Shown piece after piece: positions 36,114 to 44,457 of a DNA stretch of 64,000 nt (the stretch's first letter is position 1; every line of letters begins with the position of its first letter). Location: positions 1 through 64,000 of the forward strand of contig DATLRV010000012.1 of NCBI GenBank assembly GCA_035534455.1. Direction: 5' to 3'. Made by a program: the position numbers and the translations under genes. The notes below the pieces were generated by a model that made no database searches, was not told the origin of the DNA, and was given only the letters and a program-made list of their open reading frames with translations. Source of the DNA: JAJYVT01 sp035534455. GTDB taxonomy: Bacteria > Actinomycetota > Acidimicrobiia > Acidimicrobiales > RAAP-2.

Positions 36114-36626
36114 ATGGACCTGCTGCTCGTCCGGCACGCCCATGCGGGGAACAAGGACGGGTGGAGCGGCGACGACCGGCTCCGCCCCCTGAGCGAGCGT
36201 GGACGCTTCGAGGCGCGTGCGCTCGTCGACCTGCTCGTCCCGTTCGGCGCGGCGCAGGTGGTCTCCAGCCCCCTCGTGCGCTGTCTCCAGACCGTCGAGC
36301 CACTTGCGTCCCGTCTGGGCCTCCCGATCGAACAGTCCGACGCGCTCGGACCCCAGTCCGACCGAGAAGCGGCTCGGCTGGTGCGGTCCCTTGCGTCTGC
36401 TTCCCACGCCGTCGTCGTCTGCACCCACGGGGAAACGATCGAAGCGCTCCAGCGCCGGCTCGGCCGCCCCGGAAAGCTCGGGTTCGGGCCTGGCGGAGCG
36501 CACGAGAAGGGGTCGGTCTGGCTCCTCCGCGCGAGTGGAGGGCAGTTCACGTCAGCGACGTATCTCCTGCCCGGCGACGCCGGCCTGGTCGGGAGCGGCA
36601 CCGCCCAGGACGACGCGGCCCTCTGA
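36114..36626 (+). CDS. SixA-type histidine phosphatase
   Basis: This encodes 170 residues of the histidine phosphatase superfamily: LLVRHAHAG (catalytic His), LSERGRFEARALVDLL, VVSSPLVRCLQTVEPL and VVVCTHGETI. SixA-like enzymes remove phosphate from phosphohistidine or other phosphoesters in the cytoplasm. It follows the SDR gene by 10 bp on the same strand, and the tail of the convergent propeller gene overlaps its end. Confidence 0.88.
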   Translation: MDLLLVRHAHAGNKDGWSGDDRLRPLSERGRFEARALVDLLVPFGAAQVVSSPLVRCLQTVEPLASRLGLPIEQSDALGPQSDREAARLVRSLASASHAVVVCTHGETIEALQRRLGRPGKLGFGPGGAHEKGSVWLLRASGGQFTSATYLLPGDAGLVGSGTAQDDAAL

Positions 36627-38318
36627 ATACTCCTCCACGATCATGCGCTGCCGGTCCCTGTGACCGGCGCCGGTGGGGATGTGCTGCCACTGCCGCTGGG
36701 TGTGCCCGACGTGTTGTCGGGGTCCACGTCGCGGTGCTCGATGCCGAGCGCCCCCCGGAGCCGGCGGCGCCGGCGCAGGGGGCTTCGGCAGCCCGTGTGG
36801 GCCTGCGAACGCGAGCACGGCGTCGCCGTGGCGCCCTCCGGTCACGAGGAGGAGACCGTCGCCGAGCGAGGGGGTCGCGAAGTCGTTGGCGTTCGTTCCG
36901 ATGGGGAGGCGAACCGTCGCCGCACCGGTCGCGGCGTCCAGGCCGTAGAGGACGGTCCCCCCGACGGACCACACGAGTCCTCCCGCGACGATCGGGGGGT
37001 CGTCGGGGACGTTCGATGTGCGCCCGCCCGTCGTCACCGTGCGCGCGGCGTCCCACTTCCTCTCCACGGCATCCCGTCCGACGACGAGTGCCTCCACCCC
37101 GGCCCGGCATGCGACGTAGACCGTGTGCCCGCGGACCGCGTCGCCCCCGTCGGCCACCGTCCCGTCACAGACCGCCCGCGACGCCCTCTGCCCCCCGACG
37201 CCGCCCAGATGCGACCCGCCGAGCAGGTAGGCCGTGGACGACTTCCCCACCTGGAGCACCTCGCCGTCGGCGAGCAGCGCCGGCGCGGAGGATCCGAGGT
37301 CACGGTCACCAGCGTTGTCCGCTGCCCACCCCGCGGGCGCGAACACCCCCACGCGGTGAAGCGTCGGACGCAGCTCGACGACCGAGTCGCTGCCGTCGTA
37401 CGCGCCGGTGGTCGCGGCGCTGTTGCCGGTGGCGACCCAGATCGAGCCGCGTGCGCCGACCTCCGGGGCCGCACCACCCATCCACACCGCGCCCTGGCGG
37501 TCCTTCGGGCGCGCGGCGATCTCGTCGCGCCGGATCCGGCCCCTGGCCGACGCCGGCACCGAGACGACCCAGCCGTGGTACCTGCCGCAGTCGCCGTAGT
37601 TCCCGCCGAAGCCGAAGACGACGTGTCCGCGGTCGAGCGCCAGCCCGGTGCGCTGCAAGAGCGCAGCCGGTGTTGAGCCCGGAGGATCGACTCGGCGGTC
37701 CGCGAGAACCTTCCCCGTGTAAAGGTCCAACCCGACGAGACGGTGTGTCGGGCGACCGTGGACGAGCTCGTCTGCGACCACGAACACTTCGCTTCGCGCC
37801 AGGTCGACGAGCGGCGTCCCGGTGATCCCGACGGTGGGCACGACGTTCCCGCACGGGAGCTCGTCGGCGGGGACGGGGTCACCGACATGGGTCGACCACG
37901 CGACGCGTCCCGACGCGGCGGCCAGCGCATAGACGGTGTCACGCTCCGTCGCGACGATCACGCGGCCGGCGGCCTCGAGGGGCTCGCCGTAGACCGCCCC
38001 GTCGAGGGTTGGGGACTGCCACGCCCGCGTCGGCGAGCGGAGGTTCGGCGCTCGGGACGGCGCACCGGAGCCATCGGGCTCCCCGTGGTAGACGGTCCAG
38101 TCGGACGGTGTCGCCCGGGTCCTGACCGGCGACGCGGTACCGACGGACCGGCCCGACGCCGCGACCGGCCCGGTGCAGGCCACGCCGGTGCAGGCCACGG
38201 CGACGGCGACGGCGGCGACGGCGACCCCCCAAAGGGGCAGTGACCGTCCCGGCGGGTGCAGACGCACGCCTGTCCGTCGGCCACCGAGCACGACGTCGAG
38301 CGTAGGAACCCTCGACAT
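36552..38318 (-). CDS. Secreted PQQ-type beta-propeller protein
   Basis: This encodes 588 residues. A signal anchor (about 27-50) is followed by PQQ-like repeats with pattern strands such as GRVIVATERDTVYALAAASG, VGLDLYTGKVLADRRV and LYGLDAATGAATVRL. It lacks the features of a dehydrogenase and is probably a binding or structural propeller. A run of six C at 36751-36756 is suspect: removing one base shifts the end to a Ser/Thr/Gly/Pro-rich tail stopping at 36641, which would no longer overlap the SixA gene. Confidence 0.8.
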   Translation of the reverse strand: MSRVPTLDVVLGGRRTGVRLHPPGRSLPLWGVAVAAVAVAVACTGVACTGPVAASGRSVGTASPVRTRATPSDWTVYHGEPDGSGAPSRAPNLRSPTRAWQSPTLDGAVYGEPLEAAGRVIVATERDTVYALAAASGRVAWSTHVGDPVPADELPCGNVVPTVGITGTPLVDLARSEVFVVADELVHGRPTHRLVGLDLYTGKVLADRRVDPPGSTPAALLQRTGLALDRGHVVFGFGGNYGDCGRYHGWVVSVPASARGRIRRDEIAARPKDRQGAVWMGGAAPEVGARGSIWVATGNSAATTGAYDGSDSVVELRPTLHRVGVFAPAGWAADNAGDRDLGSSAPALLADGEVLQVGKSSTAYLLGGSHLGGVGGQRASRAVCDGTVADGGDAVRGHTVYVACRAGVEALVVGRDAVERKWDAARTVTTGGRTSNVPDDPPIVAGGLVWSVGGTVLYGLDAATGAATVRLPIGTNANDFATPSLGDGLLLVTGGRHGDAVLAFAGPHGLPKPPAPAPPAPGGARHRAPRRGPRQHVGHTQRQWQHIPTGAGHRDRQRMIVEEYSEGRVVLGGAAPDQAGVAGQEIRR

Positions 38319-38331
38319 CTGGCGGCTATCA

Positions 38332-38345
38332 CGAACGTACGTTCG
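38332..38345. promoter_or_regulatory. LexA-type SOS box and alkB promoter
   Basis: A perfect 14 bp palindrome, CGAACGTACGTTCG, contains GAAC-N4-GTTC, the LexA box of Gram-positive and actinobacterial SOS genes. A -10 hexamer TACAAT follows at 38347-38352, placing transcription start at about the GTG (38359). The alkB mRNA is therefore likely leaderless and LexA-repressed. The divergent propeller gene begins at 38318 and may share control. Confidence 0.8.
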
Positions 38346-38358
38346 CTACAATGGCGCG

Positions 38359-38979
38359 GTGCTGCAGGAGACGCTGTTCTCGGCGGGCGAAGACGTGGTG
38401 CTGCGCCCCGTCGCACGGGGGCTGGTCCGCCACGAGCTCGGACAGGGCGCGTGGGTCGACCTCCGGCCGGGATGGGTCGGCGGCGCCGGCGAGCTCTTCG
38501 GCGCGCTCGAGCGGACGGTGCCGTGGAAGGCGGAACGGAGGCCCATGTACGAGCGGATGGTCGACGTGCCCAGGCTCCTGTGCTTCTACGACGAGCACGC
38601 GCCGCTCCCCGATCCTGCGGTCGCCGAGATGCGACGTGCGTTGAGCGACCACTACGCCGCCGAGCTGGGCGAGCCACTGCAGACGGTCGGCATGTGCCTG
38701 TATCGCAACGGCGACGACAGCGTCGCCTGGCACGGAGATCGGATCGGCCGGTCCTCCCACGTGGACACCGTGGTGGCCATCGTCTCGTTGGGCGCGACCC
38801 GCCGCTTCCTGATGCGCCCCCGAACGGGCGGACCCGCCGTGCGCCTCGAGGTGGCGTCCGGCGATCTCTTGGTCATGGGCGGGTCCTGCCAGCGGACTTG
38901 GGAGCACGCCGTGCCGAAGTGCCGGCGCCCGACGGGGCCGCGGATCAGCCTGCAGTTCCGGCCCTGGGGAGTGCGCTGA
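38359..38979 (+). CDS. alkB: AlkB-like alpha-ketoglutarate-dependent dioxygenase
   Basis: This encodes 206 residues. The Fe(II) ligands are His125 and Asp127 in AWHGDRIG and His183 in TWEHAVPK. The 2-oxoglutarate arginines are Arg195 and Arg201 in GPRISLQFRPW. It demethylates 1-methyladenine and 3-methylcytosine in DNA or RNA by oxidative repair. The start is GTG 38359, directly downstream of a -10 box and a perfect LexA box, so induction by DNA damage is expected. Confidence 0.9.
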   Translation: MLQETLFSAGEDVVLRPVARGLVRHELGQGAWVDLRPGWVGGAGELFGALERTVPWKAERRPMYERMVDVPRLLCFYDEHAPLPDPAVAEMRRALSDHYAAELGEPLQTVGMCLYRNGDDSVAWHGDRIGRSSHVDTVVAIVSLGATRRFLMRPRTGGPAVRLEVASGDLLVMGGSCQRTWEHAVPKCRRPTGPRISLQFRPWGVR

Positions 38980-39189
38980 GGTGCAAGGCCCCTGGCGGGG
39001 TCGTCCGGGCAGGGGGGCGGAGAATCACGGGCAGAGAGGTTTGAGGTCGCCACGCGGTCGGTAGAATTCTTGCGCCTGGCCGGATGGCCGGGTGCCAGCA
39101 AAGACGAGGCCCCTGGTAACCCCCCTCCGCCCCAGGGGCTTCGTCGCGCTGGCGCCCTTCTTCGCGTCCGGTGCGCGTGCCCCCTCGCG

Positions 39190-39385
39190 GTGCCCGGGCG
39201 CGAAGGGGTCCGCGCGCCCGCAGCTCGACCCGGCGGTTCTTGCCCGAGATGGTCTTCGGAAGGTCGAGAAATTCGATGCGGCGGACGCGTCGGTACGGGG
39301 CGAGTCGCTCACGGGCGAAGCGCAGGATCTCCAGGGCGGTGGACCCGCCGGAGGGATCGGCGGCCTGCTTCGCTGGAGCGCCTAG
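39190..39385 (-). pseudogene. Acyl-CoA synthetase C-terminal remnant
   Basis: A frame reading EILRFARERLAPYRRVRRIE then FLDLPKTISGKNRRVELR is the classic C-terminal domain of acetyl/acyl-CoA synthetases (with the catalytic lysine in ISGK). There is no start codon and no N-terminal domain, because the phosphoketolase gene ends immediately upstream. It is a fragment left by a deletion or rearrangement. The loss is interesting because phosphoketolase and acetate kinase around it also make acetyl units. Confidence 0.65.
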
Positions 39386-39399
39386 CTCGACGTCGGTGC

Positions 39400-41763
39400 T
39401 CAGTCCCGCGCCGGGTCCCAGCGCCAGTTGGCGATCTCGGGCGGGTCCTCTCCGTGATCACGTCCGTAGCGACGCGCCTCGGCACGTGCGTCGAGCATGT
39501 CCTGACGCAGGGACGCGACGGTCGCCCCGAGCGCCGGGACCCGGTCGAGCACGTCGGCGACGAGGTGGAAGCGATCGAGGTCGTTGAGCATCACCATGTC
39601 GAACGGCGTCGTCGTGGTGCCCTCCTCCTTGTAGCCGCGCACGTGGAGGTTGTCGTGGTTGTGCCGGCGGTACGTGAGGCGGTGGATCAGCCAGGGGTAC
39701 CCGTGGTAGGCGAAGACCACGGGGCGGTCCGGGGGGAACAGCGTGTCGAACTCGCGGTCGGACAGACCGTGCGGGTGCTCGGCGTCCGGCTGGAGCCGCA
39801 TGAGGTCGACGACGTTCACGACCCTCACGCGCAGGTCGGGCAGTCGCTCTCGCAGGATCTGCGCAGCTGCCATCGTTTCGAGCGTGGGGACGTCGCCGCA
39901 GCACGCCAGCACGACGTCGGGCATCGCGCGCTCGTCGTTGGAGGCGAACTCCCAGATCCCCACGCCCCGCGCGCAGTGGTCGATCGCCTCGTCGACACCG
40001 AGCCAGGACGGTTGCGGCTGCTTGCCCGCAACGACGACGTTCACGTAATCGCGGCTGCGCAGGCAGTGGTCGACGACCGAGAGCAGGCAGTTCGCGTCGG
40101 GTGGCAGATAGACGCGGATGATGCTGGCCTTCTTGTTCACGACATGGTCGATGAAGCCGGGGTCCTGGTGTGAGAAGCCGTTGTGGTCCTGCCGCCAGAC
40201 GTGGCTCGACAGGAGGTAGTTGAGCGACGCGATGGGACGGCGCCACGGGACCTCGTCGGACTCCTTCAGCCACTTCGCGTGCTGGTTGAACATCGAGTCG
40301 ACGATGTGGACGAACGCCTCGTAGCAGTTGAAGAGGCCGTGTCGCCCGGACAACAGGTAGCCCTCGAGCCAACCTTGGCACTGGTGCTCGGAGAGGACCT
40401 CCATGACCCTGCCGTCGGGTGCGAGGTGATCGTCTCCGGGCCTGATCTCGGCATCCCACGTCCTGTCGGTGACCTCGAAGAGGGCCTGCAGGCGGTTGGA
40501 CGCCGTCTCGTCGGGCCCGAACACCCGGAAGGAGGTCGGGTTCTGCCGGACGACGTCGCGGAGGAACGTCCCGAGCACCTTCGTCGCCTCGTGATCGTCC
40601 GCACCCGGCACCCGGACCGTCGCGGCGTACTCGCGGAAGTCGGGGACCCGCAGGTCGCCGAGCAGCAAGCCCCCGTTGGCGTGCGGGTTGTCACTCATGC
40701 GACGCTCACCTGCAGGCGCCATCGTGGTGATCGCATCGACCGGCTCGCCACCTGTGTCGAAGAGCTCCTCTGGGCGGTAGCTGCGGAGCCACTCTTCGAG
40801 CATGCCCAGGTGACGCGGATTCGTCCGCACCTCCGCGAGCGGCACCTGGTGGGCTCGGAACGTCCCTTCGACCTGGAGGCCGTCCACGGTTCTCGGCCCG
40901 GTCCAGCCCTTGGGCGTCCGGAGAATCAGCATGGGCCACGCCGGTCGTGGCGGATCGGCCTCGTGCCTGCCGGTGCGGGCTCGAGCCTGGATGTCGGCGA
41001 TCTCCGAGAGCATCTCGTCGAAGGCTGCCGCGAGCTTGGCATGCACGTCGACCGGAGGTTCGCCCTCGAAACCGCCCTCCACGACGAGCGGGTGGTAGCC
41101 GTACCCGGAGAAGAGGTCGACCAGCTCCCGCCTTCCGATTCGATCGAAGATGGTGGGAGCGGCGATCTTGTACCCGTTGAGATGGAGGACCGGGAGGACG
41201 GCGCCATCGCGGCGTGGGTCGAGGAACTTGTTCGAGTGCCACCCGGTGGCCGCTGCCGCCGTCTCCGCTTCGCCGTCGCCGACGACGCACAGGGCGACGA
41301 GCCCGGGGTTGTCGAACGTCGCGCCGTAGGCATGGCTGAGCGAGTAGCCGAGCTCGCCCCCCTCGTTGATGGACCCCGGCGTCGCCGCACCGGTGTGGCT
41401 CGGGATGCCTCCGGGGAAGGAGAACTGGCGGAAGAGGGCGGCCATCCCCTCCGCGTCGCGGGTCACGCGCGGGAAACGCTGGGTGTAGGTCCCCTCGAGC
41501 CATGCGTTCGCGACGACCGCTGGGCCGCCGTGACCCGGGCCGCAGACGAAGATCGCGTCGAGGTCGCGCTCGGCCACGCATCGGGTCATGTGCGCGTACA
41601 CGAGATTCAGCCCCGGGCTCGTCCCCCAATGACCGAGGAGACGTGGCTTGACGTGCGCGGGACGGAGCGGTTCTCGCAACAGGGGGTTCGCGAGCAGGTA
41701 GATCTGTCCGACGGAGAGGTAGTTCGCCGCGCGGAACCACAAGTCGAGCTGGCCGAGCTGCAT
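39400..41763 (-). CDS. xfp: Phosphoketolase (xylulose/fructose 6-phosphate)
   Basis: This encodes 787 residues, the usual family length. Phosphoketolase motifs include LGHWGTSPGLNLVYAHM, CGPGHGGPAVVANAWLEGTY, TPGSINEGGELGYSLSHAYG and VVGDGEAETAA, the thiamine-diphosphate site. It splits ketose phosphate into acetyl phosphate and an aldose phosphate. A GAAGGAG lies before the ATG. It is divergent from ackA, which makes acetate and ATP from its product. Confidence 0.95.
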   Translation of the reverse strand: MQLGQLDLWFRAANYLSVGQIYLLANPLLREPLRPAHVKPRLLGHWGTSPGLNLVYAHMTRCVAERDLDAIFVCGPGHGGPAVVANAWLEGTYTQRFPRVTRDAEGMAALFRQFSFPGGIPSHTGAATPGSINEGGELGYSLSHAYGATFDNPGLVALCVVGDGEAETAAAATGWHSNKFLDPRRDGAVLPVLHLNGYKIAAPTIFDRIGRRELVDLFSGYGYHPLVVEGGFEGEPPVDVHAKLAAAFDEMLSEIADIQARARTGRHEADPPRPAWPMLILRTPKGWTGPRTVDGLQVEGTFRAHQVPLAEVRTNPRHLGMLEEWLRSYRPEELFDTGGEPVDAITTMAPAGERRMSDNPHANGGLLLGDLRVPDFREYAATVRVPGADDHEATKVLGTFLRDVVRQNPTSFRVFGPDETASNRLQALFEVTDRTWDAEIRPGDDHLAPDGRVMEVLSEHQCQGWLEGYLLSGRHGLFNCYEAFVHIVDSMFNQHAKWLKESDEVPWRRPIASLNYLLSSHVWRQDHNGFSHQDPGFIDHVVNKKASIIRVYLPPDANCLLSVVDHCLRSRDYVNVVVAGKQPQPSWLGVDEAIDHCARGVGIWEFASNDERAMPDVVLACCGDVPTLETMAAAQILRERLPDLRVRVVNVVDLMRLQPDAEHPHGLSDREFDTLFPPDRPVVFAYHGYPWLIHRLTYRRHNHDNLHVRGYKEEGTTTTPFDMVMLNDLDRFHLVADVLDRVPALGATVASLRQDMLDARAEARRYGRDHGEDPPEIANWRWDPARD

Positions 41764-41871
41764 GGGCGCTCCTTCCGACCGTGACGTGCATGGCTGACGG
41801 CGGCCCCTCCGCCACCCTACCCAGCTCGCCCCGATGCGACCGGAGGATCAGCCCTCTGGCAAGGTGGACCC

Positions 41872-43008
41872 GTGCGGGTGCTCGTCGTGAACGCGGGGTC
41901 CAGCAGTCTCAAGCTGAGCGTCCTCGGTGGGAACGACGAGGTGCTGGCTGCCGAGACCGTCGGCCGTACAAGGGGCGACGCCCTCGGCGACGCCCTCGAG
42001 CGGTTCGTCGACCGGTCGCCCATGGTCGAGGCTGCCGGACATCGGGTGGTGCACGGCGGCGCGGAGTTCGTCGAACCCCTCGTCGTGGACGACGAAGCCG
42101 ACCAGCGACTCGCGCGCCTCGCAGACCTCGCCCCGCTCCACAACCCGCCCGCGATCGCCGTCGTCCACGAGTTGCGCCGCCTCCGGCCACAGCTCGTGCA
42201 GGTGGCTTGCTTCGACACGAGCTTCCACGTGACCCTTCCTGCGAAGGCTGCCACGTACGCCTTGCCGAGACGCTGGCGCGAAGAGCTCGGTATCCGTCGG
42301 TTCGGCTTCCACGGGTTCAGCCACGCGTGGGCCAGCATGCGTGCCGCCGAGTTGCTCGGACGCCCTTTGTCGTCGACGCGCTTCGTGACCGCCCACATCG
42401 GCGCAGGCGCTTCGCTGACGGCGGTGGCCGGCGGCCGGTCGGTCGATACGTCGATGGGGTTCACGCCAGTGGCGGGCGTCGTGATGGCGACGCGCCCCGG
42501 CGACGTGGATCCGGGGGCGATGCTCTGGGCGATGCGCCACGGCATCGGTATTGCCGAGGCCGAGGACGATCTCGAACACCGTTCCGGCCTCCTCGGGCTC
42601 ACCGGAAGGTCGGGAGATCTGCGCGACGTGCTCGAAGGAGTGGACGGAGGGGATGCAGTGTGCACGGCCGCCTACGAGACGTACGTCTATCGCCTCCAGC
42701 GCGAGGTGGGGTCCTTGGTCGTCGCGCTCGGCGGTCTGGACGCGCTGGTCTTCACCGGCGGCGCGGGGGAGGGGTCCGCCCGGTTGCGCCGGGACGTGTG
42801 CGCGGGGCTGGGCGTGCTCGGGATCTCGCCTCCTGAGGCGGACGAGTCTGCATGCGGCGCACGACCGCAGGACCGGATCGTTTCCAGCCCGGCCGCAGAC
42901 GTGGCCGTCGTGGTCGTGCGGGCCCGTGAAGACGTGGTGATCGCTCGTTCGGTGCGGCGGGTCCTGGGGCCGCGCGGTCCTCGTCAGGACCGCCGGCTGG
43001 GGCGATAG
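41872..43008 (+). CDS. ackA: Acetate kinase
   Basis: This encodes 378 residues of the acetokinase family: VLVVNAGSSSLKLSVLGG at the N-terminus, GHRVVHGGAEFVEP, FDTSFHVTLP, RFGFHGFSH, THIGAGAS-like region (AHIGAGASLTAV) and DLRDVLEG. It converts acetyl phosphate plus ADP to acetate and ATP. Divergence from phosphoketolase over 108 bp suggests joint regulation of a bifid-type shunt. GTG start. The C-terminal tail is shorter than in E. coli. Confidence 0.93.
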   Translation: MRVLVVNAGSSSLKLSVLGGNDEVLAAETVGRTRGDALGDALERFVDRSPMVEAAGHRVVHGGAEFVEPLVVDDEADQRLARLADLAPLHNPPAIAVVHELRRLRPQLVQVACFDTSFHVTLPAKAATYALPRRWREELGIRRFGFHGFSHAWASMRAAELLGRPLSSTRFVTAHIGAGASLTAVAGGRSVDTSMGFTPVAGVVMATRPGDVDPGAMLWAMRHGIGIAEAEDDLEHRSGLLGLTGRSGDLRDVLEGVDGGDAVCTAAYETYVYRLQREVGSLVVALGGLDALVFTGGAGEGSARLRRDVCAGLGVLGISPPEADESACGARPQDRIVSSPAADVAVVVVRAREDVVIARSVRRVLGPRGPRQDRRLGR

Positions 43009-43391
43009 GCGCGGAGCGCTGCGCGTACCGTCGAGAGCCAGGTTCGCCGGTCCCAGCGCTCCACCGCCTCGCGCGCGGCCAGGCTCAGCTCCAACGGGGC
43101 GAGGACGGCGCCCTGCAACTCCGTCAAAGCGCAGTCAGGGCCGGTCGCCGAGAGGAGCTCGCCCGCAAGCCGAGCGCGCGCCGCTCGCCATGGAGAGGCC
43201 CCCGCCGAGCCGAGCGACGCCGCCGAGGCGGCGAGGTCTTCCTCGCTGCCGTGCGCGAGCAGATTGGTCCACGCCCAGACCGGCACCGGCGCGCCGCGCG
43301 CCGAGAGCTCCTCGGCGTAGCGGCCGAGGAGGAACGCCTCACAGTCGGCGACGAGCTCGACGGCGCCGGCATTGTGCTCAGGCCGCCACAC
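42984..43391 (-). CDS. Conserved hypothetical protein, WAW-LAHG family (copy 2)
   Basis: This encodes 135 residues from GTG 43391. It aligns by eye with the gene at 27836: CEAFLLGRYAEELSARGA, VPVWAWTNLLAHGSEEDL and LQGAVLAPLELSL correspond to AFLNGTYRELLNRRGA, VPAWAWVNALAHGDEEEV and VQNSVLVPLELAL. The function is unknown. The gene overlaps the end of ackA on the other strand and the small gene upstream. A DosR-like palindrome lies at 43698-43711 ahead of this short operon. Confidence 0.75.
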   Translation of the reverse strand: MWRPEHNAGAVELVADCEAFLLGRYAEELSARGAPVPVWAWTNLLAHGSEEDLAASAASLGSAGASPWRAARARLAGELLSATGPDCALTELQGAVLAPLELSLAAREAVERWDRRTWLSTVRAALRAYRPSRRS

Positions 43392-43563
43392 GTCGCACGT
43401 CGGACGGGTCGTCACGGACGACGCGTTGCCGCCATCGGCCGTCGGGGCGCCCCGCCTCGGCGGCCGATGGCGGGACGGTCGTTGCGCCTTCTGGGTGCTG
43501 CGCATCGCGCAGGGCGTCGTCGATGAGCCGGACGATCTCGTCGCAGCGGTCAACGAGGGGCAT
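43378..43563 (-). CDS. Small hypothetical protein
   Basis: This encodes 61 residues from ATG 43563, which has AGGAG at good spacing. The N-terminal helix is MPLVDRCDEIVRLIDDALRD and the rest is polar. It overlaps the start of the downstream WAW-LAHG gene by 14 bp, implying coupled translation. No family is recognised. Confidence 0.5.
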   Translation of the reverse strand: MPLVDRCDEIVRLIDDALRDAQHPEGATTVPPSAAEAGRPDGRWRQRVVRDDPSDVRRVAA

Positions 43564-43697
43564 CCGAGGCGGCTCCTGCTCGACCCTCCGCCGTCGGAAC
43601 GTCACGGCCGGGGTACCCCGGCCCGGGGCGCAGCAATCGCCCGCTGACCGATCTCGTCACGCTCCGCACGTGATGAGCGCGTGCATCCGGGCCGAAG

Positions 43698-43711
43698 GGG
43701 TCGAACGTCCC
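43698..43711. promoter_or_regulatory. DosR-like box upstream of the WAW-LAHG operon
   Basis: GGGTCGAACGTCCC differs at one core position from the DosR pattern GGGAC-N4-GTCCC. The identical 14-mer recurs at 62277-62290 upstream of the second ftsH. It sits about 135 bp upstream of the start of the leftward small operon and does not lie in a coding region. Confidence 0.5.
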
Positions 43712-43777
43712 GAATTGTCGCCCGGATGGCGCGGTGCCACGACCGTGCGCCGCATGGCGCATGCCAGCCGAAAAGGA

Positions 43778-44278
43778 TCAGGCGGTGAGCACCTTTGTGG
43801 TCCCGACGGCTCCGTTGCCGCCGGGAGCCGAGATCTCCGTGAGCGCGCGGGCCACGTGCCTGCGGTCTTCCGTGGTGATGTGGACGAGCGCTTGCGCCCA
43901 CTCGCCCATGGTGCGTTGGCGCACCGCCTCCAGCAGGTGGGTTCCTGCCGGCGTCAGCCGGATCTGGAGCTCACGGCGGTCGCGGCCCCGCCGGTGCCGT
44001 TCGATGAGCTGTCGCTCGGCGAGGGTGTCGCACAGTCGCGTCGCCGTCGAGGGGGCAATGGAGAGCGCGTCCGCCAGGTCGATGAGCCTGGACTCGCCCA
44101 AACGCTCCAGACGATCCAGGAGGCGAAGCTGCGTCGTGGTGATCCCGCCGCCCAGGTCGCCGAGCGCCTGATCGCCGATCGACCGGAGCACCGCCTGCGC
44201 CGCGTCGAGGGCCTCGATGAACGCGACCACCTCGTCGCCGTCGACAGAGGACGCAGAGGGCTCCGAGAGCGCGGTCAT
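43778..44278 (-). CDS. MarR-family transcriptional regulator
   Basis: This encodes 166 residues. The winged helix spans about 50-125, with TTTQLRLLDRLERLGESRLI, recognition region ADALSIAPSTATRLCDTLAE and wing RRGRDRRELQIRLT. MarR dimers usually repress adjacent or divergent genes and respond to small ligands. It is divergent from the membrane protein gene at 44458, and an inverted repeat (GGTGCG, 6 nt, CGCACC) at 44403-44420 is a candidate operator. Confidence 0.9.
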   Translation of the reverse strand: MTALSEPSASSVDGDEVVAFIEALDAAQAVLRSIGDQALGDLGGGITTTQLRLLDRLERLGESRLIDLADALSIAPSTATRLCDTLAERQLIERHRRGRDRRELQIRLTPAGTHLLEAVRQRTMGEWAQALVHITTEDRRHVARALTEISAPGGNGAVGTTKVLTA

Positions 44279-44402
44279 CGCCTTGCTCCGAGAGAGGTTG
44301 CGGGGTGCATTGTTTTCCCTCCGCTCACGAGGTGCCGGACGCCGCCGGTCGGGTTACTGTGGAAATAGGCTAGCCGAACGACCACGACGGCGGAGCGAAC
44401 CG

Positions 44403-44420
44403 GGTGCGACTGTCCGCACC
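44403..44420. promoter_or_regulatory. Candidate MarR operator
   Basis: The inverted repeat GGTGCG-ACTGTC-CGCACC lies between the divergent marR-type gene (start 44278) and the membrane protein gene (start 44458). Its size suits a MarR dimer. The assignment is by position and symmetry only. Confidence 0.4.
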
Positions 44421-44457
44421 GGCCCTTCGACCCACCGGTTTCACTCGAGGAGCACAC

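Noticed and set aside
41764..41871. DosR-like box between xfp and ackA
   Set aside because: GGAGGATCAGCCCTC has the wrong spacing between half-sites (two bases short), so it is not counted.
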